Source: an uncultured Brachyspira sp. (lineage in GTDB: Bacteria > Spirochaetota > Brachyspiria > Brachyspirales > Brachyspiraceae). Taken from it: a DNA stretch of 9,145 nucleotides. Below are positions 1 through 6,179 of this stretch, piece after piece. Each line of letters starts with the position of its first letter. Position 1 is the first letter of the stretch. A model generated the notes under the pieces. That model was not told where the DNA came from. It searched no databases and saw only the letters and a list, made by a program, of their open reading frames with translations. The position numbers and the translations under genes are program-made. The stretch covers positions 1 to 9,145 of the forward strand of contig NZ_CAJTQJ010000061.1 of NCBI RefSeq assembly GCF_910578695.1, in the 5' to 3' direction.

Positions 1-87
1 TTAACGCCAAAGGCGTGCGTTTCATACCTAAATTTTAACAAATTTAAGTTATCTAGTACAGCCCCTTAATATTTTTACAATTGACTT
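1..87. other. Left-edge intergenic stretch with a small G+C-rich hairpin
   Basis: No gene can be supported here. Bases 4-16 form a perfect short hairpin (ACGCC, loop AAA, GGCGT), which stands out in such A+T-rich DNA. It lies downstream of the acetyltransferase gene as read on the minus strand, but no T-run follows it in either direction, so a terminator role is weak. The plus strand is open from base 1 to a TAA at 67-69 in one frame and to a TAA at 34-36 in another. Either could be the tail of a gene lying to the left, but the piece is too short to decide. Confidence 0.3.
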
Positions 88-540
88 TTAATAAATCATA
101 TAATGAAAATGCACCCCGTTTTCCTCCTGAATATCATTATATAATTTTATAAATCCAAGTTTTTTATAGAATTCCAAAGCATAATGAGTAGATTTTACAG
201 TATATCTATCCAAATTTAAAATATTTTTAGCCTCATTAAATAAATTTCCAGCTATTCCCAATCTGAAATATCTGTCATCTACGAAAAAAAGTGCAATATG
301 ATCATAATTGATTATTTCAAGCATTCCTATTATAGTATTTTCTTTATTATTGATAGCTGTAAGCATAAGAGAGCCCTGCATATAAAATCTTAATCTCATA
401 CTATCAGCAGATATGAATTTAAGGACATTATCAATTCCTTCTTTAGTATCTAAATTAGAATTATATTTTAAATAGATATTTTTAGCGAGAATAGAAATAT
501 CATCAATATTTTCTATTCCCGCCCTTTGAATTTCAAACAT
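88..540 (-). CDS. GNAT-family N-acetyltransferase
   Basis: Predicted cytosolic acetyltransferase of 150 residues, the usual length for a single GNAT domain, transferring an acetyl group from acetyl-CoA to an unidentified amine. The acetyl-CoA-binding motif A is visible at about residues 83-105: a beta strand (HIALFFVDD) followed by RYFRLGIAGNL, which fits the R/Q-x-x-G-x-G/A pyrophosphate loop with Ala in the last position. Motif B follows at about 118-131 as ALEFYKKLGF, the typical A-x-x-FY-x-K-x-GF signature. The substrate cannot be read from the sequence. It is the second gene of a two-gene unit, starting 8 bases after the stop of the thioredoxin-fold gene. No Shine-Dalgarno sequence precedes its ATG, so it may depend on translation of the upstream gene. 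The family call is firm and the function is open. Confidence 0.85.
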   Translation of the reverse strand: MFEIQRAGIENIDDISILAKNIYLKYNSNLDTKEGIDNVLKFISADSMRLRFYMQGSLMLTAINNKENTIIGMLEIINYDHIALFFVDDRYFRLGIAGNLFNEAKNILNLDRYTVKSTHYALEFYKKLGFIKLYNDIQEENGVHFHYMIY

Positions 541-548
541 AAATTATA

Positions 549-905
549 TTATTCAAATGCTTTTATTAATCTTTGAAAAGGCAGATGATTTGTATCTTTA
601 ATAAATGATCCATTTTTATAGTATCTCAAATAAGGTATTAGTCCATTATTCCATACAGTTTCTTTAAAATTCATAAAAGGTTCATATAGTGGGCTTTGAT
701 TATACATACAAATAAAAATAGTAATATCAATAGAATTATCTTTATTTGCATCTAATTCTCTTTTTAAATTATTCCAATCTCCGCACCAATCCTGAGTAAA
801 TACAGCTAAAACATTTTCTGCATCTTTTTTTATATTATCGCTCACTTCTTTTGTATCAATAATATTTTGCATTTCTTTATCATCTATATCTTTAAAAATT
901 AACAT
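549..905 (-). CDS. Thioredoxin-fold protein with CGDW in place of CxxC
   Basis: Small cytosolic protein of 118 residues with the thioredoxin layout: strand NVLAVFTQDW, an active-site-like WCGDW at residues 40-44, a helix with NNLKREL, and a probable cis-proline at P91 (GLIPYLRYYKNG) before the last strands. The normal WCGPC resolving cysteine is replaced by Trp. C41 is therefore unpaired locally, and the only other cysteine is C66, so a normal dithiol disulphide reductase is unlikely. A monothiol reductant or binding role is possible. I place the start at 905 rather than at the in-frame ATG at 935 because GGGAGAG (913-919) sits 7 bases before the 905 ATG, and the 935 ATG falls inside the predicted -10 element. 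It is the first gene of a unit with the downstream acetyltransferase. No signal peptide is visible. The fold is likely and the function is unknown. Confidence 0.75.
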   Translation of the reverse strand: MLIFKDIDDKEMQNIIDTKEVSDNIKKDAENVLAVFTQDWCGDWNNLKRELDANKDNSIDITIFICMYNQSPLYEPFMNFKETVWNNGLIPYLRYYKNGSFIKDTNHLPFQRLIKAFE

Positions 906-912
906 TATTTTT

Positions 913-919
913 CTCTCCC
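913..919 (-). promoter_or_regulatory. Ribosome binding site fixing the start of the thioredoxin-fold gene
   Basis: GGGAGAG on the minus strand lies 7 bases upstream of the ATG at 903-905. It is the best Shine-Dalgarno match in the window and argues for the 118-residue form over a 128-residue form starting at 935. Confidence 0.7.
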
Positions 920-934
920 ATAAAATATTTATCA

Positions 935-963
935 ATGATACATTAAAATAATATTTTTATCAA
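935..963 (-). promoter_or_regulatory. Promoter of the thioredoxin-fold / acetyltransferase unit
   Basis: On the minus strand TTGATA (958-963) and TATCAT (935-940) are separated by exactly 17 bases, with TG directly before the -10. The expected transcription start is near 928, giving a leader of about 23 bases that includes the GGGAGAG ribosome binding site. Confidence 0.6.
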
Positions 964-983
964 GCAAATATTTTTAATTACGA

Positions 984-994
984 TATTATATAAT
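984..994 (+). promoter_or_regulatory. Possible -10 region just before the YkuD-family gene
   Basis: Overlapping TATTAT (984-989) and TATAAT (989-994) lie directly in front of the ATG at 997. No convincing -35 is present at the right distance, because that space is shared with the divergent promoter. If TATTAT is used, transcription would begin at or next to the start codon and give a leaderless message, consistent with the lack of any Shine-Dalgarno sequence. This is inference from spacing only. Confidence 0.3.
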
Positions 995-996
995 GT

Positions 997-1749
997 ATGG
1001 AAAAGTTTATAAAAAATATATTTATTATCATAGTTTTTTTTAATATAATTAATACGGTTTTATTTGCAGGCAATTTTCTTAATGAACAAAAAAGATACAG
1101 CAGAGTAAGAACAGCGATTGAAGAAAAAGATAATATTATAAAAAATACATTAAAAAATAATAATATAAAATTAGAAGAATTAAATATATTAATAACAGCA
1201 TACAAAGAAGAAAATATACTTGAAATATATGCAAAAAATAAATCTGACAGTATATACAAAAAAATAGCTTCATATAATATAGCAGCAAAATCAGGAATAT
1301 TAGGACCTAAAAGAATGGAAGGCGATTTACAAGTGCCTGAAGGCTTTTATTATATAGACAGATTCAATCCTGCAAGCAGCTATTATCTTTCTTTGGGAAT
1401 TAATTATCCTAATGAATCCGATAAAAAGAAAAGTAATGCTAAAAGACTTGGAGGAGATATATTTATTCATGGTAATAATGTCACTATAGGATGCCTGCCT
1501 ATGACTGATGATAAAATAAAAGAAATATACTTATATGCTTTATATTCTAAAGATAATGGGCAAAATAGAATACCTGTTTATATATTCCCTTTTAAAATGA
1601 ATGAAGAGAATATTAATCATTATCAAAAATATTATAATAAATCTATAATAAATTTCTGGGAAAATATAAAAAAAGGTTATAATATATTTCAAAATACTAA
1701 AAAAGAATTAATCATAAAAACAGATTCAAATGGAAACTATATATTTTAA
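997..1749 (+). CDS. Exported YkuD-family protein, YafK/DpaA-like
   Basis: Protein of 250 residues acting on the cell wall outside the cytoplasm. Residues 1-24 form a signal peptide (Lys-containing N-end, hydrophobic stretch, probable cleavage after LFA). The catalytic motif of L,D-transpeptidase-fold enzymes is at about 154-169, IFIHGNNVTIGCLPMT, with H158 and the nucleophile C166. The upstream GPKRMEGDLQVPEGFYYI (103-120), the short H-to-C spacing, and the later VYIFPF and FWENIKKGY segments match the YafK branch. Its E. coli member DpaA detaches Braun lipoprotein from peptidoglycan rather than cross-linking it. Whether this spirochaete has a comparable lipoprotein link is unknown, so the exact reaction is open. 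No in-frame alternative start exists (stop codon at 991-993) and no ribosome binding site is visible. It is divergent from the thioredoxin-fold gene. Confidence 0.85.
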   Translation: MEKFIKNIFIIIVFFNIINTVLFAGNFLNEQKRYSRVRTAIEEKDNIIKNTLKNNNIKLEELNILITAYKEENILEIYAKNKSDSIYKKIASYNIAAKSGILGPKRMEGDLQVPEGFYYIDRFNPASSYYLSLGINYPNESDKKKSNAKRLGGDIFIHGNNVTIGCLPMTDDKIKEIYLYALYSKDNGQNRIPVYIFPFKMNEENINHYQKYYNKSIINFWENIKKGYNIFQNTKKELIIKTDSNGNYIF

Positions 1750-1753
1750 ATTC

Positions 1754-1782
1754 TTGAAATTTTTTAATAAAAATATTACTAT
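1754..1782 (+). promoter_or_regulatory. Possible promoter of the membrane-protein gene
   Basis: TTGAAA (1754-1759) is followed after 17 bases by TACTAT (1777-1782), 29 bases before the ATG at 1811. Two further TATAAT matches (1782-1787 and 1792-1797) lie in a perfect A+T palindrome (1782-1795) and beside it but lack a -35 partner. In DNA this A+T-rich the support is modest. Confidence 0.35.
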
Positions 1783-1810
1783 ATAATATATTATAATCGG
1801 ATAATAGTTG

Positions 1811-2767
1811 ATGACTCAAATAAATAAAAATATTTCTTTTGTCGGCACATATAGTTTCTGGTCATACATATTAATTGCTATTGTATTTATTAATTATTTA
1901 TTTTTCAGAGCTATAGTTATAGATAATAGTTCATTCATATATTTAATAACAGTTATTTTAGACTATAGTATATTAATATCATTCTTCCTTTTAGTATTTT
2001 ACAAATTTTATAATTGTATATTTAACTTGGAACTCTCAACTGCAGTATCAGGCATAGCATTTTTAATATTCGGTATATTAAAATTATATGCTATGGAAAT
2101 TAACATACATAATATTATCGAGTTATTATATTTCATATCAATATTTATTCTTACGATAAAAATATTAATTTCAATGATAATATCAAAAAATACTATAGAA
2201 TTAGAAAGAGGAGTATATATATTTATTTTGGTTTCTTTATTATCATCTAATGCGAATTATATTTTAATATCAGCAAACAAAATAATAGATACTAATGCCT
2301 TTCATTATATATCTAGTTTTATATCAGCTTATATGAATAAATTATCATCTTTCTCATTTTTAATATTAATAATAGCTTATATATTGTTTTTTATAAAAAA
2401 AATCATTATGAAAAATATTAATAAATCTTTTTATCTTGCAATAGCAGCCGTTGTATTATCAGTAATTACAATAGTAATATCAGGAAACAGCTTCTTTTTA
2501 ATTATTATGTCATTTTATAATGCTTTAGGAGTAACTATGTATCTGCCTTTTACTATATATATGGTTATTATAATAATGTTTTCAATAACCTTATTTACAT
2601 CTTTTACTGCTTCTATATTATTAAAGTCTTATTATCCTAAACTAATAATATTTACTATGTTTATACTTTCGGGACTTGATATTAATAATTTTTCATTAAG
2701 ATTAATATCTGTATTTTCTCTTATGGAAATGCTTGCAGTTTATAATGATGAAAAATATGATTCTTAA
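1811..2767 (+). CDS. Polytopic membrane protein of unknown function
   Basis: I do not recognise a family. The 318-residue product is almost entirely hydrophobic, with roughly eight to ten membrane-spanning stretches. The clearest, counted from the ATG at 1811, are near 16-36, 41-65, 76-94, 104-124, 135-153, 182-199, 206-236 and 242-271, with a short charged C-terminal tail (NDEKYDS). It has no cysteine pairs, nucleotide-binding motif or obvious transporter signature. The start could instead be the TTG at 1808. I prefer the ATG at 1811; a GGA at 1799-1801, 9 bases before it, is the only Shine-Dalgarno-like sequence. It follows the YkuD-family gene after 61 bases on the same strand and is followed within 4 bases by the promoter of the tsaE operon, so it is probably transcribed separately from that operon. 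Confidence 0.75.
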   Translation: MTQINKNISFVGTYSFWSYILIAIVFINYLFFRAIVIDNSSFIYLITVILDYSILISFFLLVFYKFYNCIFNLELSTAVSGIAFLIFGILKLYAMEINIHNIIELLYFISIFILTIKILISMIISKNTIELERGVYIFILVSLLSSNANYILISANKIIDTNAFHYISSFISAYMNKLSSFSFLILIIAYILFFIKKIIMKNINKSFYLAIAAVVLSVITIVISGNSFFLIIMSFYNALGVTMYLPFTIYMVIIIMFSITLFTSFTASILLKSYYPKLIIFTMFILSGLDINNFSLRLISVFSLMEMLAVYNDEKYDS

Positions 2768-2770
2768 TAT

Positions 2771-2799
2771 TTGACAAATAATAATCTATAATATATTAT
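2771..2799 (+). promoter_or_regulatory. Promoter of the tsaE-mnmE operon
   Basis: TTGACA (2771-2776, perfect consensus) and TATTAT (2794-2799, one mismatch) are separated by exactly 17 bases. The -35 begins 4 bases after the stop codon of the membrane-protein gene. Transcription would start near 2806, giving a leader of about 45 bases before tsaE. Confidence 0.7.
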
Positions 2800-2850
2800 T
2801 TTTATGATATTTTATTATTATTATTTATATAAAATAAAAACATAAAAACT

Positions 2851-3300
2851 ATGAAAAAAAAAATTCTTAAAGAAGAAAAAAATATAAGTCTCGAAAATAT
2901 AAAAAACATTGCTGAATATTTAAAAAACATATTAAAAAACGGAGACATTGTTATAATGGAAGGAAATCTTGGATTTGGTAAAACTACATTTATAAGAATC
3001 CTATCAAAATTGATGGAAAGCGAAGATATTGTAAGCAGTCCTTCTTTTACTTTAATAAATGAATATGATATAATTATAAACGGAGAAAAAAGCATATTAA
3101 GGCATGCAGATTTATACAGAATTGAAAGTAATGAAGAGCTTGATGATATAGGATTCAAAGACAAAATCAGGGAAAACGGAATTACTATGATAGAATGGGG
3201 AAATAAGTTTATAGATTATTTTGAAGCTCCTTATTATTTATTTGAAATAGAAATGCAGGAAGAAGATAATAGATTATATAGGATTAGTTTAATTTCATGA
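2851..3300 (+). CDS. tsaE: tRNA threonylcarbamoyladenosine biosynthesis ATPase TsaE
   Basis: Cytosolic P-loop ATPase that works with TsaB and TsaD in making N6-threonylcarbamoyladenosine (t6A) at position 37 of ANN-decoding tRNAs. At 149 residues it has normal family length. Visible motifs in order are the Walker A loop GNLGFGKTT at 38-46 (Phe where Ala is usual), SPSFTLINEY at 63-72, HADLYRI at 85-91 and the IEWGNKF block at 114-120, all hallmarks of TsaE. It is the first gene of an operon. Its TGA overlaps the ATG of the next gene in ATGA, indicating translational coupling. No Shine-Dalgarno sequence precedes the ATG, but the next in-frame Met (residue 36) lies immediately before the Walker A motif, so this start is the only reasonable one. 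tsaB and tsaD are not in the window. Confidence 0.93.
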   Translation: MKKKILKEEKNISLENIKNIAEYLKNILKNGDIVIMEGNLGFGKTTFIRILSKLMESEDIVSSPSFTLINEYDIIINGEKSILRHADLYRIESNEELDDIGFKDKIRENGITMIEWGNKFIDYFEAPYYLFEIEMQEEDNRLYRISLIS

Positions 3301-4355
3301 AAAAATCATTTATATTATTGATAATAATGTTTACAGCATTAGTATCATGTTCTAAAAAGATAGATAAAAATACTGTAGTAAGGGCAGTTTCAAAAATTTC
3401 ATCTGTTAATATCATTATTGGAAATACGATAGATTATGAAGTTAGAATAATATCAAAAAACGATATAGAGTATAATTTTGAAGATTTATCATTTGATGAT
3501 AGGGAAAATAAAAGCAGAATAATATCTGTAGAAAATCAAAATAGAAATATAGGAAACTATAAAGAAAGAATAATAAAATACAAAATAGGTTTTTATGATG
3601 TAGGGCAATTTGTAGTATATCCATTTAAAATTTCATATAATTATAAAAATGAATATTATGAGCTTAATGGAGAAGATACTGCGGTATTGGTACACCCTTT
3701 TTCAGACGGTGAAACTCTGCCGCCTATGAAAAATACCATAAGTATAGAAATGCCTAAATATGTATGGATATTTACTGCATTAATAGTTTTTGCTATTATA
3801 GGAGTGATAGTTTTAATTTTTGTTATTGCAAAATATATAGAAAATAAATTTAATGAAAAAATAAATATAAAAGAAGATACAGAAGCATTAAATAAATTAA
3901 AAGGTATTGATATTAATGCTTATTATAATGAAAATAAATATGCACAATACTATTTTGAATTAACATCTATATTTAAAAGATATTTAACAAAAAGATTCAG
4001 ATTCAATATAGAAGATATGACTACAAGCGAGATAAATCAATTATTCAAAGAAAATATATTTAATGAAAGCGAGTATATTATAAATATGCTTAAAGAAGCT
4101 GATTATGTTAAATTTGCAAAACAAATTCCAGAACTCAATATAATGCATAAAGATTATGACTTTTGCGTGAATTATATAATAAATAACGGCAGCTTATCTG
4201 CGGCATTAAAATTAGAAGAAAAAGAAAAGAAAAAAATAAGAAAGCTTGAAAATAAAAAATTAAAAAAACTCAAAAAGAATAAATTAAAAAAAGAAAATGA
4301 AAAGCAGTATATACAAGAAAATGCAGAAGATGATAAGCAAGAGTTAAAAATATGA
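3297..4355 (+). CDS. Membrane-anchored protein with BatD-like C-terminal region
   Basis: 352 residues. The N-terminus is a lipoprotein-type signal with lipobox LVSC, putting lipidation at C18. An extracytoplasmic beta-rich domain follows (about 19-150). A clear transmembrane helix lies at about 155-178, then a cytoplasmic part. The segment at about 217-274 (YYFELTSIFKRYL, the MTTSEINQLF block, EADYVKFAK) resembles the C-terminal cytoplasmic region of BatD/DUF4381-type proteins, which usually accompany MoxR ATPases and VWA-domain proteins. None of those partners is in the window. The tail from about 305 is a Lys/Glu-rich, probably helical or coiled-coil stretch. Both ends overlap neighbours by ATGA, with tsaE upstream and mnmE downstream, so its production is tied to two tRNA-modification enzymes. 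The topology is well supported, the BatD relationship is moderate, and the function is unknown. Confidence 0.7.
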   Translation: MKKSFILLIIMFTALVSCSKKIDKNTVVRAVSKISSVNIIIGNTIDYEVRIISKNDIEYNFEDLSFDDRENKSRIISVENQNRNIGNYKERIIKYKIGFYDVGQFVVYPFKISYNYKNEYYELNGEDTAVLVHPFSDGETLPPMKNTISIEMPKYVWIFTALIVFAIIGVIVLIFVIAKYIENKFNEKINIKEDTEALNKLKGIDINAYYNENKYAQYYFELTSIFKRYLTKRFRFNIEDMTTSEINQLFKENIFNESEYIINMLKEADYVKFAKQIPELNIMHKDYDFCVNYIINNGSLSAALKLEEKEKKKIRKLENKKLKKLKKNKLKKENEKQYIQENAEDDKQELKI

Positions 4356-5746
4356 ATGAATACGATATAAAAGATACTATAGCAGCATTAGCAACAGCGT
4401 ATTCAAAAAGTGCATTAGCTGTAATAAGAATGTCTGGAAGCAAGGCATTACAAATAGCATCAAAAATATGTTTTTATGCTAATAATGAAAATAAAAATAT
4501 AGAAAACTTTGAGCATAGAAAAAGCTACTATGCTTTAATAAAAGATGAAAATAATATACCTATAGATGAGCTTATAGTACTTTCTACCCTAGCCCCTAAT
4601 ACATTTACATCAGAAGATACAATAGAATTTATATCTCATGGAAGTATTATAGTAATAGATTCTCTTATGAAGCTTATAATAAAAAACGGAGCAAGGTCAG
4701 CAAATAAGGGAGAGTTTACATACAGAGCATATATAAACGGAAGAATTGGCATAAGCGAGGCAGAGGCTATACATGACTTAATTGATTCCAGCAATAAACT
4801 TATGGCTGAGGCAAGCATATACAAAATGAGGGGAAGACTTACAAGAGAAATAGATAAACTTAGGGAGAATATAAAAAATTCTCTTATGATTGTTTATGGA
4901 GAATTAGATTTTCCTGAAGATGATACTGAAAGTTTTTCTTATAATAAATTAATAGAAATTTTTATTCAAATAAAAAATGATATAGAAAATATATTATCAA
5001 ATTCAAAAAGAGTTGAAAGCTTAATAAACGGCATTAAAGTCGCTATACTAGGAAAAGTTAATGCCGGTAAAAGCAGTGTATTTAATATGATATTAGAAAA
5101 TGAAAGGGCTATTGTTTCTAATATTGCAGGAACTACAAGAGATTTTTTAAGCGAAAGTATTTATATAGAAAATATACCTTTTTATTTTATGGATACAGCT
5201 GGCTTTCATAAGAAGGCTGATAATGATATAGAACTTGAGGGAATTGAAAGGGCTAAAAAATGTGCTTATGAGTCTGATATTATACTTGCTGTTTTTGATA
5301 ATAGCTGTAATGCAAATGATGATGATATAAATTTAATAGAGTTTTTAAATACATTAAATAATAAAAATATTATTTATATAATAAACAAAAATGATGAAGA
5401 TAAAAAATTTAATTATAAAATAGAAAGCGGTAATATTATAAGCATAAGCACTAAAACAAAAGAAGGGCGTGAAACATTAATGCAGGCTTTGAAAAATCAT
5501 ACTTCAGATTCTGATATTTATATTTTCAATAAAGAAAGTTATGTAAATAATAGAGAAAAAAGCTTCCTTGAAATGGGGCTTAAGCAAATCGATATATGCA
5601 TAGAAAAATCTATATCATCATTCTCATTAGATGAGATTGCTGAAGAGATGAATATATTAAATAATATAATCGGAAATGTGAGCGGCAAAATAGATGCTGA
5701 AGAAGTAATAAATGAGATATTTGCTAATTTTTGTATAGGCAAATAA
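4352..5746 (+). CDS. mnmE: tRNA uridine-5-carboxymethylaminomethyl modification GTPase MnmE
   Basis: Works with MnmG to install the aminomethyl-type side chain at C5 of wobble uridine 34 in certain tRNAs, using tetrahydrofolate-derived carbon and GTP hydrolysis. The 464 residues match full family length. The N-terminal folate-binding domain starts with DTIAALATA. The helical domain contains EFTYRAYINGRIGISEAEAI (121-140) and LDFPEDD (185-191). The inserted G domain has G1 GKVNAGKSS (234-242, Val where Pro is common), G2 TTRD (261-264), G3 DTAG (281-284) and G4 NKND (345-348). The C-terminus is the diagnostic FCIGK, with C461 as the conserved cysteine. It is the last gene of the operon, and its ATG overlaps the upstream TGA. 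mnmG is not in the window. Identification is essentially certain. Confidence 0.97.
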   Translation: MNEYDIKDTIAALATAYSKSALAVIRMSGSKALQIASKICFYANNENKNIENFEHRKSYYALIKDENNIPIDELIVLSTLAPNTFTSEDTIEFISHGSIIVIDSLMKLIIKNGARSANKGEFTYRAYINGRIGISEAEAIHDLIDSSNKLMAEASIYKMRGRLTREIDKLRENIKNSLMIVYGELDFPEDDTESFSYNKLIEIFIQIKNDIENILSNSKRVESLINGIKVAILGKVNAGKSSVFNMILENERAIVSNIAGTTRDFLSESIYIENIPFYFMDTAGFHKKADNDIELEGIERAKKCAYESDIILAVFDNSCNANDDDINLIEFLNTLNNKNIIYIINKNDEDKKFNYKIESGNIISISTKTKEGRETLMQALKNHTSDSDIYIFNKESYVNNREKSFLEMGLKQIDICIEKSISSFSLDEIAEEMNILNNIIGNVSGKIDAEEVINEIFANFCIGK

Positions 5747-5769
5747 ATAAATTGAGTTTATAGCCAAAA

Positions 5770-5793
5770 ATAATAAAATAATTTTTTTATTAT
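5770..5793. terminator. Weak A+T-only hairpin after mnmE
   Basis: A 9-bp stem (ATAATAAAA with TTTTATTAT) and 6-base loop starts 24 bases after the mnmE stop. Read on the plus strand no T-run follows. Read on the minus strand the stem runs into TTTTTGG, so it would better suit a minus-strand gene such as the decayed one at 5830-6087. An all-A/T stem is a weak terminator. Confidence 0.3.
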
Positions 5794-5829
5794 CTCTAGT
5801 AATAGTTTTTACATCAAGAACTGGTTCTC

Positions 5830-6087
5830 TTAAGTAATATTTTCAGGCATATTATGAGGATTAAGAATTTCAAAATTATGTACTTCTTCAAAGCCAGAAT
5901 CTTTAAGCACAGAGTTTACAATATTTTCTAGTATATCTTTATTACCAATAGAGCCTAAAAGATAACGCACAAAGACTAATACAAAACTTGTACCGATATC
6001 GGCATAATCTCTGCCATTTGCGAATGTCAGGCACTCGCAAGTTTTTTATTTTATCGCTTTAAAATTGTCAGCATCTTCACAGGCTTT
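5830..6087 (-). pseudogene. Decayed gene fragment, family not recognised
   Basis: On the minus strand 6045 down to a TAA at 5830-5832 is an open frame of 71 codons with protein-like composition. It includes FANGRDYADIGTSF, VRYLLGSIGNKDILE and a C-terminal SGFEEVHNFEILNPHNM. It has no ATG, GTG or TTG near its beginning. The same frame continues upstream past a TAA (6046-6048) for 13 more codons reading KACEDADNFKAIK until another stop at 6088-6090. The stop sits in an A-rich run, where a slippage or point change is easy. The segment is visibly less A+T-rich than the surrounding spacers. I read it as the C-terminal remnant of an inactivated gene. I could not assign a family, and a short non-coding element is the alternative. 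Confidence 0.5.
6018..6047 (+). terminator. Possible plus-strand terminator inside the gene remnant
   Basis: TTGCGA (6018-6023) and TCGCAA (6035-6040) form a 6-bp stem with further TG/CA pairing inside the loop, followed on the plus strand by GTTTTTT. It has the form of a rho-independent terminator and could end transcription coming from mnmE about 270 bases upstream. It also coincides with codons of the minus-strand remnant, so chance pairing is possible. Confidence 0.4.
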
Positions 6088-6112
6088 TTAGCAAATAATT
6101 TTTATTATACTA

Positions 6113-6147
6113 TAAAAAACCCTCTAATAAAATTATTTATTAGAGGG
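6113..6147 (-). terminator. Strong rho-independent terminator of nox
   Basis: A perfect 12-bp stem (6120-6131 with 6136-6147, CCCTCTAATAAA against TTTATTAGAGGG) closes a 4-base loop. On the minus strand the three G residues at the stem end are followed by TTTTTT and then ATA. It lies 33 bases past the nox stop codon. The plus strand lacks a T-run after the stem, so it acts in the nox direction. Confidence 0.9.
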
Positions 6148-6179
6148 AATATATTCTTATACTAATTATATTTTTATTA

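Noticed and set aside
978..1259. Minus-strand open frame of 93 codons opposite the YkuD-family gene
   Set aside because: It is the antisense shadow of a well-supported gene with a catalytic motif. Its Leu/Ile/Ser/Phe-rich composition is typical of reading A/T-rich coding DNA backwards.
1782..1795. Perfect palindrome TATAATATATTATA as a possible operator
   Set aside because: Made only of A and T in a very A+T-rich spacer, where such palindromes arise easily. It overlaps -10-like sequences.
2802..3164. Minus-strand open frame of 120 codons over the tsaE promoter and gene
   Set aside because: It is antisense to tsaE, has low-complexity hydrophobic composition, and includes the operon promoter region.
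3442..3624. Minus-strand open frame of 60 codons inside the BatD-like gene
   Set aside because: Antisense shadow with no promoter or ribosome binding site and low complexity.
4636..4824. Minus-strand open frame of 62 codons inside mnmE
   Set aside because: Antisense to conserved mnmE codons, with no independent support.
5539..5742. Minus-strand open frame of 67 codons over the 3' end of mnmE
   Set aside because: Antisense to the conserved FCIGK-coding end of mnmE.
5993..6002. Perfect palindrome CCGATATCGG
   Set aside because: Looked like an operator, but it falls within the gene-remnant codons, has no promoter next to it, and a single 10-base palindrome is weak evidence.
5747..6179. Search for a tRNA, small RNA or CRISPR array in the mnmE-nox spacer
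   Set aside because: No cloverleaf, no regularly spaced repeats and no recognisable RNA family. The content is explained by the gene remnant and hairpins.
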